6,241 nucleotides of DNA from Methyloligella sp. (GCA_027058255.1 JALUTE010000065.1:1-6241), one strand, 5' to 3'. Shown: positions 1 to 5,583, numbered from the stretch's first letter. The notes: generated by a model not told the origin, from the sequence alone. Program-made: numbers and translations.

Positions 1-1218
1 CCGCACCTCGCCCTCCTTGAGGCGGATGAGGCCGGTGACCGCATGGGCGAGCCGGTCGCGCCCGGCCGCCGCGGCGACAACGGCGAGCCGCCCGCCGGGG
101 CGCACCTGGAACGAGACCCGGTCGAGGGAGCGCGTCCCATCCTCCTCCACCACCGAGACGTCGTCGAACTCGAGCGGCCCGTCGAGGCGCACCGGCGGCA
201 CGTCGCGCACGTCGAGCACCCGCTCGGGCAGCAGCCGCGGCAGGTCGAAGCTCTCGACGAGCTGGGTGTATTTGATCTGCGCATCGCCGCGGCGCTGATA
301 ATAGCGCAGCAGCTCCTTCCACGGCGTGGTGAGATTGTTGTAGGCGGCGAGCACCGCCACCAGCGCGCCGAGGCTGAGCCGGCCCTGCAGGATGAGTACG
401 CCGCCGACGGAGTAGAACAGCAGCGGCGTGAAGCGCAGCATGAAGGTGTTCAGGAACTTCATGAAGAACTTGAGCTGGAAGATGCGCAAGCGGACCTTGA
501 AGATGCCCTCGAGATGGCGCGCGAAATCCGCCAGCGTGTAGAGCATGGTGGTGTTGGCGCGGATGTCGCGGATGCCGGAGACGGATTCGCTCACCCGCCC
601 CGAGAGCTTGCGCGCGCGGCGCACGCGCTCACGCCCGAGAAGGTTGATCCGGTTCTGCAGCTTGGGGATCACATAGGCCTGAACGGGGATGAGGGCGATG
701 GCGGCAACGCCGAGCACCGGGTCCTGGGCGAACATGAAATAGAGGATCACCAGCAGCGTGCCGCCCTGGAAAACGGGGAGCGCGATGGCATCGGAGATGA
801 ATTCGCGAATGAGCTCCACCTCGCCCGCGATCATGGCGGAGAGCTCGCCCTGGGAGACGCGTTCGAAATGGCGCATGGGAAAGCGCAGGATGCGTTCGAA
901 CAGCATGTAGCGCAGGCGCCGGATCATGCGCTCGGAGGACGTGTTCTTGAAGGTGTTGATCCACATCAGGAACCCGCCATTGATGAGCAGCAGCGCCAGG
1001 AGGATGGCGCAGAGCGTCAGCAGATAGCTCATCTGGTCGAACGTGATTCCCAGGACCGTGCGTGGAAAGTCGCGGCCCTCGATGGCGTCGTTGACGATGA
1101 TCTTGGGCAGCTCCAGCGCCGCATAGAGGAAGGGGAAGGAGGCGACGGTGATCAGGGTGATGATGATCTGCTGGCGCCGGCTGTAGCGCCAGATGAACTG
1201 ATAGATGCTCTTGGGCAT
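1..1218 (-). CDS. ABC exporter, membrane domain plus start of a degenerate nucleotide-binding domain (partial, 3' end off window)
   Basis: The reading frame runs from ATG at 1218 to the window edge without a stop, giving 406 residues. Residues about 1-325 look like an ABC-exporter membrane domain: MPKSIYQFIWRYSRRQQ is followed by a hydrophobic helix, a second one sits near residues 60-80 (LLTLCAILLALLLINGG), and further helices follow. A basic segment, FERILRFPMRHFER, resembles the usual exporter coupling region. From about residue 345 the start of a nucleotide-binding domain is visible (LEFDDVSVVEEDGTRSLDRV, then VRPGGRLAVV). Where a Walker A (GxxGxGKS/T) should follow, residues 382-391 read AAAAGRDRLA, so the Lys and Ser/Thr are absent. 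The homologous fold continues with VTGLIRLKEGEV. Ribosome binding is weak (GTGAAAGCG upstream). It probably acts as an inner-membrane exporter. Substrate is unknown, and a second, active ATPase domain may lie beyond the window. Confidence 0.88.
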   Translation of the reverse strand, partial: MPKSIYQFIWRYSRRQQIIITLITVASFPFLYAALELPKIIVNDAIEGRDFPRTVLGITFDQMSYLLTLCAILLALLLINGGFLMWINTFKNTSSERMIRRLRYMLFERILRFPMRHFERVSQGELSAMIAGEVELIREFISDAIALPVFQGGTLLVILYFMFAQDPVLGVAAIALIPVQAYVIPKLQNRINLLGRERVRRARKLSGRVSESVSGIRDIRANTTMLYTLADFARHLEGIFKVRLRIFQLKFFMKFLNTFMLRFTPLLFYSVGGVLILQGRLSLGALVAVLAAYNNLTTPWKELLRYYQRRGDAQIKYTQLVESFDLPRLLPERVLDVRDVPPVRLDGPLEFDDVSVVEEDGTRSLDRVSFQVRPGGRLAVVAAAAGRDRLAHAVTGLIRLKEGEVR

Positions 1219-1304
1219 GGATCGCGCTTTCACGAGGCTGCTGGATTCCCGGTCGGACGGGGCGCGCGCGGCGCCTCGCGCGATGAGAGCACCCGCAGCG
1301 CGTC

Positions 1305-1333
1305 ATGGCAATCGTTCATCGCGATGGCGTCAA
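1305..1333 (-). promoter_or_regulatory. Possible promoter for the ABC exporter gene
   Basis: On the minus strand TTGACG (1333-1328) is separated by 17 bp from TGCCAT (1310-1305), about 85 bp before the ATG at 1218. The -35 is good but the -10 is poor. It lies in the 213-bp gap between the membrane operon and the exporter, where a promoter would be expected. No other strong signal was seen in the gap. Confidence 0.25.
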
Positions 1334-1388
1334 GGAGGAGAGCGGCGCGGCGCGGAGCAGCGCGCCCAGCCATGGAGGGGGTCGCCTT

Positions 1389-1421
1389 CTGCCGGGCCGT
1401 GAGCGGTGGCGTGCCCGGCAG
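1389..1421 (-). terminator. GC-rich inverted repeat after the three-gene operon, possible terminator
   Basis: Perfect 9-bp arms CTGCCGGGC (1389-1397) and GCCCGGCAG (1413-1421) enclose a 15-nt loop. The repeat starts 11 bp after the stop codon of the last operon gene. No T-run follows on the minus strand, so it is not a canonical intrinsic terminator. It could be an mRNA 3'-end stabiliser or a weak or Rho-assisted terminator separating the operon from the ABC exporter. Confidence 0.4.
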
Positions 1422-1431
1422 GGACCGGCGA

Positions 1432-1752
1432 CTACAGGATGAAATAGCCGGCGATGATCAGCCCGCTCACGATCGTGGCGCCCACCACCGTCGTGATGAG
1501 CGCAGTCCCGCCCATTCCCGTATCGCGCCGGGCGAGAACGGCGCCCAGAACGACGAACAGGATCACCACGAGCAGGCCATGTGTGATCCAGTGATGCCCG
1601 GTGATGGCGACCAGAAGGTCGTGCACCGCCTGGTTGCTCTCCTTGAGAACCACCAGGAGTGCGCTCAACAGGCTCGTGATCGCATAGGAAAGTCCGTAGC
1701 CGCTCACCGTCGGGCCGACGGTCCGATCCGTCTCTTCTGCATGCGCCGTCAT
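1432..1752 (-). CDS. Small three-helix membrane protein, third gene of operon
   Basis: This encodes 106 residues of unknown function; no family is recognised. A longer frame opens at 1797, but the start at 1752 (MTAHAEETDRT...) is preferred because AGGAG lies 7 nt before it and the upstream gene ends only 10 bp away. A hydrophilic N-terminus of about 17 residues is followed by three predicted membrane helices: about 18-37 (LSYAITSLLSALLVVL), 56-76 (ITHGLLVVILFVVLGAVLA) and 83-104 (to the C-terminus, IAGYFIL). Histidines occur at 44, 53, 54 and 58, clustered at the mouth of helix 2. A short RRDTGMGG loop joins helices 2 and 3. Tight spacing to the two upstream membrane-protein genes suggests joint transcription and possibly one complex. 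A subunit role is inferred, not shown. Confidence 0.8.
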   Translation of the reverse strand: MTAHAEETDRTVGPTVSGYGLSYAITSLLSALLVVLKESNQAVHDLLVAITGHHWITHGLLVVILFVVLGAVLARRDTGMGGTALITTVVGATIVSGLIIAGYFIL

Positions 1753-1762
1753 GTCCCAACTC

Positions 1763-2227
1763 CTATATCTGCTTGGCGAGCAGGGCGACCTTGACACCCA
1801 TGCTGACGATCGCCCCCGCGCCTTCCATGGCGAGCCCCATGAGAACCACGAGCGCAGAGGCCCACAGGACCAGGTTTCGCGTCATGCGGTTCTTGACGAT
1901 GTCCCCCCATGCCGCGATGGGCAGGAAGGTGGCGAGCAGGAGAAGCATCAGGAACACGTGCTCCTTCGTTTCCATGAAGAAGCCGTGCGCGAACGGCCAT
2001 GGACCGGCCTTGATGATCGCCTTGTCGGCGCCATAGAACACCACGTACCAGTAGCCGCCGACGATGTAGGTGAGCCACATCAGGATGGCCGTCAGCACGC
2101 TTGCGCTGCGCAGGCGGCCCGCATTCGCCTCGCGCGCGTTCAGCGCCTCGACGAAAACCCAGACCGAGGCGATGACGGCCAGAACCCCGAATGTCGGGTG
2201 CATCATGAGGATGAGTTCTTTGGACAT
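1763..2227 (-). CDS. Four-helix membrane protein with conserved-looking His and aromatic residues, second gene of operon
   Basis: This encodes 154 residues. The start at 2227 (MSKELILMMHPTFG...) is chosen over the frame opening at 2302 because AAAGGGG lies about 8 nt upstream and the previous gene ends 13 bp away. Four hydrophobic segments are seen: about 5-28, 44-66, 88-108 and 117-148. Between helices 2 and 3 is an aromatic stretch, GGYWYVVFYGADKAIIK then GPWPFAHGFFMETKEHVF. Histidines at 10, 81 and 90 sit at or near helix ends, as in membrane cytochromes that ligate haem or bind quinone. No known haem-protein motif is matched, so this is only a possibility. I do not recognise a named family. 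The short intergenic distances and the shared upstream FNR-type box point to co-regulation with its two neighbours. Confidence 0.85.
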   Translation of the reverse strand: MSKELILMMHPTFGVLAVIASVWVFVEALNAREANAGRLRSASVLTAILMWLTYIVGGYWYVVFYGADKAIIKAGPWPFAHGFFMETKEHVFLMLLLLATFLPIAAWGDIVKNRMTRNLVLWASALVVLMGLAMEGAGAIVSMGVKVALLAKQI

Positions 2228-2240
2228 GGTCGGTCCCCTT

Positions 2241-2747
2241 TCAGGTCCTCCAGATTCGGCGGTCGGGACCGTCGAGGAGCTTGAACGCCAGGGCGGCCGC
2301 AACGCCGAAAAGCACTTTCGAGGTCAAGCTCGTCGTTAAAGGAACAATGGTGACGAAGGCGGGGTTGATCAAGGGCAGCAGGAGGAGGAAATTCACCGCC
2401 CAGACGCCAGTGAGCAGCGCGACGATGGCAAGTGGCTCGGCCATTGCGGGCGCCGCTCGCGGCACCAGGACGCGCACGAGCATGGCGATCACAATTCCGA
2501 GAGCGACGGCGAGGGCCATGTGGATCGCGACGCCGACCGCCACCGCGGCACCCGGAGTGAGCAGCGGGCCGAGCACCGTCTCCGCGATTCCGCGGGCGAC
2601 GCGCGCCGCCTCGCCTCCCGAGAGATTCTGATAGAGGGCGATCCACAGGACCTCCACCACTCCGCCCGCAAGGCCCGCCGCAATGCCGGCGGCCAGGGGC
2701 CTGGCGCGATGCGCCGGTGGCGCATGAATAGAATGTAGACGCAACAT
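2241..2747 (-). CDS. Four-helix membrane protein, first gene of operon
   Basis: This encodes 168 residues with no recognised family. The start at 2747 (MLRLHSIHAPPAHRARPL...) is preferred to the frame opening at 2846: AGGGAGAG sits about 7 nt upstream, and the region beyond it holds the regulatory palindromes. A basic, His-containing N-terminus of about 16 residues precedes predicted helices at about 17-39 (Gly/Ala-rich, ending VVEVLWIALYQ), 65-95 (containing GVAIHMALAVALGIVIAML with H76), 105-127 (IVALLTGVWAVNFLLLLPL) and 132-157. The C-terminus is short and charged (DGPDRRIWRT). The second membrane gene starts 13 bp after the stop. As the promoter-proximal gene it is probably the first cistron controlled by the FNR-type site. 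Confidence 0.8.
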   Translation of the reverse strand: MLRLHSIHAPPAHRARPLAAGIAAGLAGGVVEVLWIALYQNLSGGEAARVARGIAETVLGPLLTPGAAVAVGVAIHMALAVALGIVIAMLVRVLVPRAAPAMAEPLAIVALLTGVWAVNFLLLLPLINPAFVTIVPLTTSLTSKVLFGVAAALAFKLLDGPDRRIWRT

Positions 2748-2779
2748 TTTAGGGCTCTCCCTGTCGAACGGTCGTCCGC

Positions 2780-2798
2780 GAGAGCGCTGGACGCTCTC
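2780..2798 (-). repeat. Hairpin in the probable 5' leader of the membrane operon
   Basis: Perfect 7-bp arms GAGAGCG (2780-2786) and CGCTCTC (2792-2798) flank a 5-nt loop. The hairpin lies 33-51 bp upstream of the first operon ATG. If transcription starts near 2800, as the FNR-type box predicts, it forms the very 5' end of the mRNA. It could stabilise the message or be a repressor operator. It cannot be assigned from sequence alone. Confidence 0.5.
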
Positions 2799-2815
2799 CA
2801 TTGCCGCCCATAGGC

Positions 2816-2831
2816 GCAGGATCGCTCCTGC
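2816..2831. promoter_or_regulatory. Palindrome between FNR-type box and -10 region, possible operator
   Basis: GCAGGATCGCTCCTGC has perfect 6-bp arms around TCGC. It lies 6 bp promoter-proximal to the FNR-type box and covers the place where the -35/-10 spacer of the operon promoter should be. This is a typical position for a repressor site, but no known operator is matched, and such a short GC-rich palindrome may arise by chance. Confidence 0.35.
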
Positions 2832-2837
2832 ACCGCA

Positions 2838-2851
2838 TTGATTCACGTCAA
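2838..2851 (-). promoter_or_regulatory. FNR/FixK/DNR-type binding site upstream of the membrane operon
   Basis: TTGATTCACGTCAA on the plus strand (TTGACGTGAATCAA on the minus) matches the CRP/FNR-family consensus TTGAT-N4-ATCAA at nine of ten conserved positions. One half is FNR-like (TTGAT) and the other is DNR/NnrR-like (TTGAC). A weak -10 candidate, TATGGG, lies on the minus strand at 2812-2807. This would put transcription start near 2800 and the box centre near -44, close to the -41.5 expected for activation. It lies between the 3' end of the LpxQ-like gene and the operon start at 2747, so the three-gene operon is the likely target. Regulation by oxygen or NO is inferred from the motif. 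Confidence 0.65.
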
Positions 2852-2874
2852 GGGAGGAAAAGTGCCGGTGTGCC

Positions 2875-2893
2875 GGAGGACGCGGGCGTCTCC
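2875..2893 (-). terminator. Weak stem-loop after the LpxQ-like gene
   Basis: A stem of seven base pairs with one bulged G (GGAG/GACG against CGTC/TCC, loop CGGG) begins 11 bp after the stop codon of the LpxQ-like gene. A TTTT on the minus strand follows only about 12 nt later, so termination is uncertain. Next to it is a tandem GTGCCGG repeat (2862-2868 and 2870-2876, period 8). Confidence 0.3.
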
Positions 2894-2903
2894 TGGATCC
2901 CGC

Positions 2904-3863
2904 CTATTTCGCGACCGCCGGCCGGCGGGCGATGCGCCAACCTAGCCCCCCGATCACCTGGTGGCTGACGAGCCGGGTCCACAGATTGCCCTTGGCCGCA
3001 TGGGTGAGGGAGACGTTGTAGCTGGCGAAGGTGAACTTGTATTCGAGGAAATAGGAGATGTTCGGCACGCGGAACTCGAGGCCGATGAGGGCCTGGAAGG
3101 CGGGGCCGACCACCTGATACTCATAGGTGCGCCCGGGGTCCTTCTGGACACGCACCTCGGCATGGGGAATGGCGATGCCGGCACCGACGCCCACATAGGT
3201 GCGCACCCGCTCGGTGCGGAAGGGCAGGCGGTAGAGCGCGTTCAGCGTCAGCATGTTGTGCCCGTGGGTGAACTCCAGCCGGCGATAGATGTCCCTGAGC
3301 CGCGCCTTTGGCGTGATGGGCTCGCCCGCCTTGGTTCCGGTGAAGGAGACGACCTCGTCGAGGCGCGAATAGGTCTTCGAATGGGTGAAGTCGAACATGG
3401 CGCCGGCCGGGGCGCGCCCGGACCAGCCGGTGACGCGCAGGCCGTAATAGATGGGGTCGACGAACGGCTTGCCGTCCCAGCCGACCTTGTGGGCGGTGAA
3501 ATCATCGCCTCCCGGACGCTTGAGGCGCACGTCCGAGCGATAGGTGTAGGGCGCGCCGCCATAGGCCCCGATGAAGATCTCGGCCTCGCCCGCACTGATG
3601 CGTCCCGCATGCGCCCCGCCATTCGCACCGCGTGCATGCTCGCCCGGGCTTTCCGCGCTGGCCTCCCCCGCGCTCTCGGCCGGCTCGGCCGGGTGGATGG
3701 CAATCGTCCCCTGCGCCAGAAGCCCCGGCACGGTGATGGCCAGGAATGCGGCAAGGGCCGCAAGCTCGGTCGATCTGGCGAGCCATCGCGCCGCCAGCCG
3801 TCGCGTGCTCGCGCCCGCTCGGCCCCCGGCGGTGCCGAGCTGCAAGGTCTGCATAGAAGTCAT
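2904..3863 (-). CDS. LpxQ-like outer-membrane beta-barrel protein (lipid A oxidase family)
   Basis: This encodes 319 residues from ATG at 3863 (MTSMQTLQLG...); M4 at 3854 is an alternative start. Neither has a strong ribosome binding site. A basic region with many Arg precedes a hydrophobic segment at about 33-50 (ending PGLLA), which looks like a signal peptide. A low-complexity Ala/Glu/Gly/His linker spans about 57-92. The barrel follows from about 93 to 311, with the pattern I associate with rhizobial lipid A oxidases: GAYGGAPYTY, VGWDGKPFVDPIYYGLR, FDFTHSKTY, LEFTHGHNMLTLNALYR, YVGVGAGIAIPHAEV, TYEYQ and FLEYKFTFASYNVSL. Family members oxidise the proximal glucosamine of lipid A to 2-aminogluconate in the outer membrane, or are simply annotated as outer-membrane beta-barrels. 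Homology is fairly secure; enzymatic activity is not proven. The Ala/Glu linker makes it longer than typical LpxQ. Confidence 0.82.
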   Translation of the reverse strand: MTSMQTLQLGTAGGRAGASTRRLAARWLARSTELAALAAFLAITVPGLLAQGTIAIHPAEPAESAGEASAESPGEHARGANGGAHAGRISAGEAEIFIGAYGGAPYTYRSDVRLKRPGGDDFTAHKVGWDGKPFVDPIYYGLRVTGWSGRAPAGAMFDFTHSKTYSRLDEVVSFTGTKAGEPITPKARLRDIYRRLEFTHGHNMLTLNALYRLPFRTERVRTYVGVGAGIAIPHAEVRVQKDPGRTYEYQVVGPAFQALIGLEFRVPNISYFLEYKFTFASYNVSLTHAAKGNLWTRLVSHQVIGGLGWRIARRPAVAK

Positions 3864-4059
3864 GTCGCCAAGCCCGATGGCCCCCCTGTGGTGTCCCGGC
3901 CATGCGCGATGCGCTGGCCCGCCCCTGTCTGCCATGACCGGCATCCATAATACGTGGCACCGGGGGCCGCAATGGCCCGATGCGATGTCCCGACGCCTGA
4001 GCGCGCGGCTCGACCGGTCGCGCCCGCCGCCGCCACGCGGTGCTCCGCGCGACATGCGT
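3864..4059. other. Intergenic region between rnd and the LpxQ-like gene
   Basis: No gene is supported here. Just after the rnd stop there is a 5-bp GC hairpin (CGCGG-TGCT-CCGCG, 4036-4049) without a T-run, and a 10-bp palindrome CGACCGGTCG at 4011-4020. On the minus strand TATTAT (3952-3947) could be a -10 for the LpxQ-like gene, but no -35 sits at a normal distance (TTGCGG is only 14 bp away). None of these is firm. Confidence 0.3.
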
Positions 4060-5292
4060 TCAGGGCGCGCGCGCCCTCTCGGCGCTCTGCCGGCCCATCT
4101 CTCCCGCCGCCTCCTGCGTGCCGCGCTCGGCTTCTTGCGGCCTCTCGATGGCGCGCACCGCGCCGCCCTCCACCGCGAGCGCGAGCTCTCCGCTGCGCAA
4201 GCGCAGGGCGTCCTCGCCGAACAGCATGCGCCGCCAACCCTTGAGGGCGGGCACGGTCTCGGCCCGCGGCCCATGCACAGCGATGCGCTCGAGATCGTCC
4301 GTGGTGGCGATCAGCTTGGCGGCCACCCGATGGCGGGCGGCGGCGGCCTTGAGCAGGACCTTGAGAAGATCGACAACCGCAATGTGCTCGGGCGAAAGGC
4401 GCACAGCCTTCTCCAGGCTTGGCACCTCGGAGAGATCGCGCGCGAGTCCGCGCGCGACCGCGTCCAGCACCTGGCGTCCCGAATTCGAGCGCGCGAAACC
4501 CTTCGAGCAGGTGCGCAGCCGCGCCAGCTCCTCCGCATTGCGCGGCGCCTGATTGGCAATGTCGTAGATGGCCTCGTCCCGCAACACCCGGCCGCGCGGC
4601 ACGTCCGTCTCCTGCGCCCGGCGCTCGCGCCACTCGGCCACCTCCATCAGAACCGCCAGTGCCCGGCGCGACTTGACGCGCTTGCGCATGCGCATCCAGG
4701 CATTCTCCGGATGCAGGGCATAGGTGGCGGGGTCCGTGAGCACGGCCATTTCCTCCGCAAGCCATCCCGCCCGGCCCGACGTCTCCAGCTCCCCCTTGAG
4801 CCGGGCATAGATGTCGCGCAGATGCGTGACATCCGCGAGCGCATAGGCGAGCTGCTTGGCCGCGAGCGGGCGCCGGCGCCAGTCCGTATATTGCGAGGAC
4901 TTGTCAAGGCTCACATCGAGCAGCTTCTTGACCAGGTTCACATAGCTCACCTGCTCGCCGAAGCCGCACACCATGGCGGCCACCTGGGTGTCGAAGATGG
5001 GATGGGGAATGATGCCGGCCAGGTGATGGATGATCTCGATGTCCTGGCGCGCCGCATGGAACACCTTGGTGACGGTCTCGTCGGCCATGAGGGCGAAGAA
5101 GGGCGCGAGATCCATGTCCTTGGCGAGCGGGTCCACGATCAGCGCCTCCTCGGGCCCCGCCATCTGGATGAGGCAGAGCTCGGGCCAGAAGGTGCTCTCT
5201 CGGATGAACTCGGTATCGACCGTGACGTGGTCGCACCGGGCGAGCCGGGTGCAGGCGGCGGCCAGCTCGCCGGTTGTGGTAATGACGTGCAT
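4060..5292 (-). CDS. rnd: Ribonuclease D
   Basis: This encodes 410 residues, a 3'-5' exoribonuclease of the DEDDy class that trims tRNA and other structured RNA 3' ends in the cytoplasm. All catalytic residues are visible: D26 and E28 (VDTEF), D84 (HAARQDIEII), and Y150 with D154 (YALADVTHL). These fall almost exactly where E. coli RNase D has them. An HRDC domain follows at about 212-292 (KSRRALAVLMEVAEWRE to GRQVLDAVARGL). The length exceeds the roughly 375 residues of E. coli because of a low-complexity Arg/Glu/Ala tail. An in-frame ATG at 5301 would add three residues. I prefer 5292 (MHVITTTGEL) because the -10 box overlaps the upstream ATG, no Shine-Dalgarno precedes either, and RNase D proteins usually begin close to this ITTT motif. 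It is probably transcribed alone. Confidence 0.95.
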   Translation of the reverse strand: MHVITTTGELAAACTRLARCDHVTVDTEFIRESTFWPELCLIQMAGPEEALIVDPLAKDMDLAPFFALMADETVTKVFHAARQDIEIIHHLAGIIPHPIFDTQVAAMVCGFGEQVSYVNLVKKLLDVSLDKSSQYTDWRRRPLAAKQLAYALADVTHLRDIYARLKGELETSGRAGWLAEEMAVLTDPATYALHPENAWMRMRKRVKSRRALAVLMEVAEWRERRAQETDVPRGRVLRDEAIYDIANQAPRNAEELARLRTCSKGFARSNSGRQVLDAVARGLARDLSEVPSLEKAVRLSPEHIAVVDLLKVLLKAAAARHRVAAKLIATTDDLERIAVHGPRAETVPALKGWRRMLFGEDALRLRSGELALAVEGGAVRAIERPQEAERGTQEAAGEMGRQSAERARAP

Positions 5293-5299
5293 GGGGGGC

Positions 5300-5328
5300 A
5301 TATAGCGCAGACGCGCCCGCTTGTCTCG
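5300..5328 (-). promoter_or_regulatory. Promoter of rnd, apparently giving a leaderless mRNA
   Basis: On the minus strand CGAGAC (5328-5323) is followed after exactly 17 bp by CTATAT (5305-5300). CTATAT is the favoured -10 of many alphaproteobacterial housekeeping promoters, and CGAGAC matches CTTGAC at four of six positions. Transcription would begin at about 5292-5293, which is the A of the rnd ATG. Confidence 0.5.
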
Positions 5329-5367
5329 CCCGCGCCAACACGGGCGGAGCTTTCGCGGCTGGCGTTT

Positions 5368-5550
5368 ATGGATGTTGCATTTGTTGCATAGCTCGATGCG
5401 AGCGTGCTCTATTCGATGACGGTGACGGACATCGCGCTCGAGGTATCAGCGGCGGGGCTGTTTCGTGCTCGCTGGAGCGAGGACATCCACAAGGAATGGT
5501 TGCCCGCGCAACGTCGCACGAGTCTTGCCCATCGCCCGACTTGCCCATAG
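5368..5550 (+). pseudogene. Decayed PIN-domain (VapC-like) toxin gene fragment
   Basis: One plus-strand frame reads MDVAFVA, a TAG at 5389-5391, then LDASVLYSMTVTDIALEVS and AGLFRARWSEDIHKEW before losing similarity and stopping at TAG 5548. The peptide fits the N-terminal third of PIN-domain RNases: the first catalytic Asp in LDASVLY, and the second acidic residue in the RARWSEDIHKEW helix. The TAG sits one residue before LDAS, where Leu or Val is usual; a single TTG-to-TAG change would explain it. No start codon between TAG and the catalytic Asp can rescue it. The C-terminal half with the remaining Asp residues is missing, and no antitoxin gene lies next to it. VapC-type proteins cleave RNA; this copy should be inactive. 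Confidence 0.7.
5524..5548 (+). repeat. Direct repeat CTTGCCCAT x2
   Basis: CTTGCCCAT occurs at 5524-5532 and again at 5540-5548, a perfect 9-bp repeat with a 16-bp period. It lies where PIN similarity has ended and directly before the GIY-YIG gene. It could be a paired operator or a scar of the recombination that truncated the PIN gene. Confidence 0.5.
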
Positions 5551-5553
5551 GAT
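5525..5553 (+). promoter_or_regulatory. Possible promoter of the GIY-YIG gene
   Basis: TTGCCC (5525-5530), a 17-bp spacer and TAGGAT (5548-5553) each match four of six consensus bases. Transcription would start near 5560, leaving a short leader that carries the GGGAGG ribosome binding site before ATG 5584. The direct repeat overlaps both hexamers. Confidence 0.35.
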
Positions 5554-5583
5554 CATAAGCCGTATGGCGAGTGGGAGGCGGTT

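Noticed and set aside
1219..1306. Short minus-strand ORF (MNDCHDALRVLSS...) ending just before the ABC exporter
   Set aside because: It has 29 codons, no ribosome binding site and no recognisable leader-peptide feature.
43..1794. Long plus-strand open frame of 583 codons
   Set aside because: It is antisense to the ABC exporter and a membrane gene. The peptide is a repetitive His/Glu/Asp/Arg composition typical of a GC-rich shadow frame, with no recognisable domain.
2961..3950. Plus-strand open frame of 329 codons
   Set aside because: It is antisense to the LpxQ-like barrel, which has clear family motifs. The peptide here has no domain pattern.
3571..5391. Long plus-strand open frame of 606 codons opposite rnd and the LpxQ-like gene
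   Set aside because: It is a shadow of rnd on the other strand, which carries all RNase D motifs. It also spans the noncoding gap and the end of two opposite genes.
5499..5512. Inverted repeat GTTGC-CCGC-GCAAC in the PIN remnant
   Set aside because: Five-bp arms in GC-rich DNA are expected by chance, and no position relative to a promoter gives it a role.
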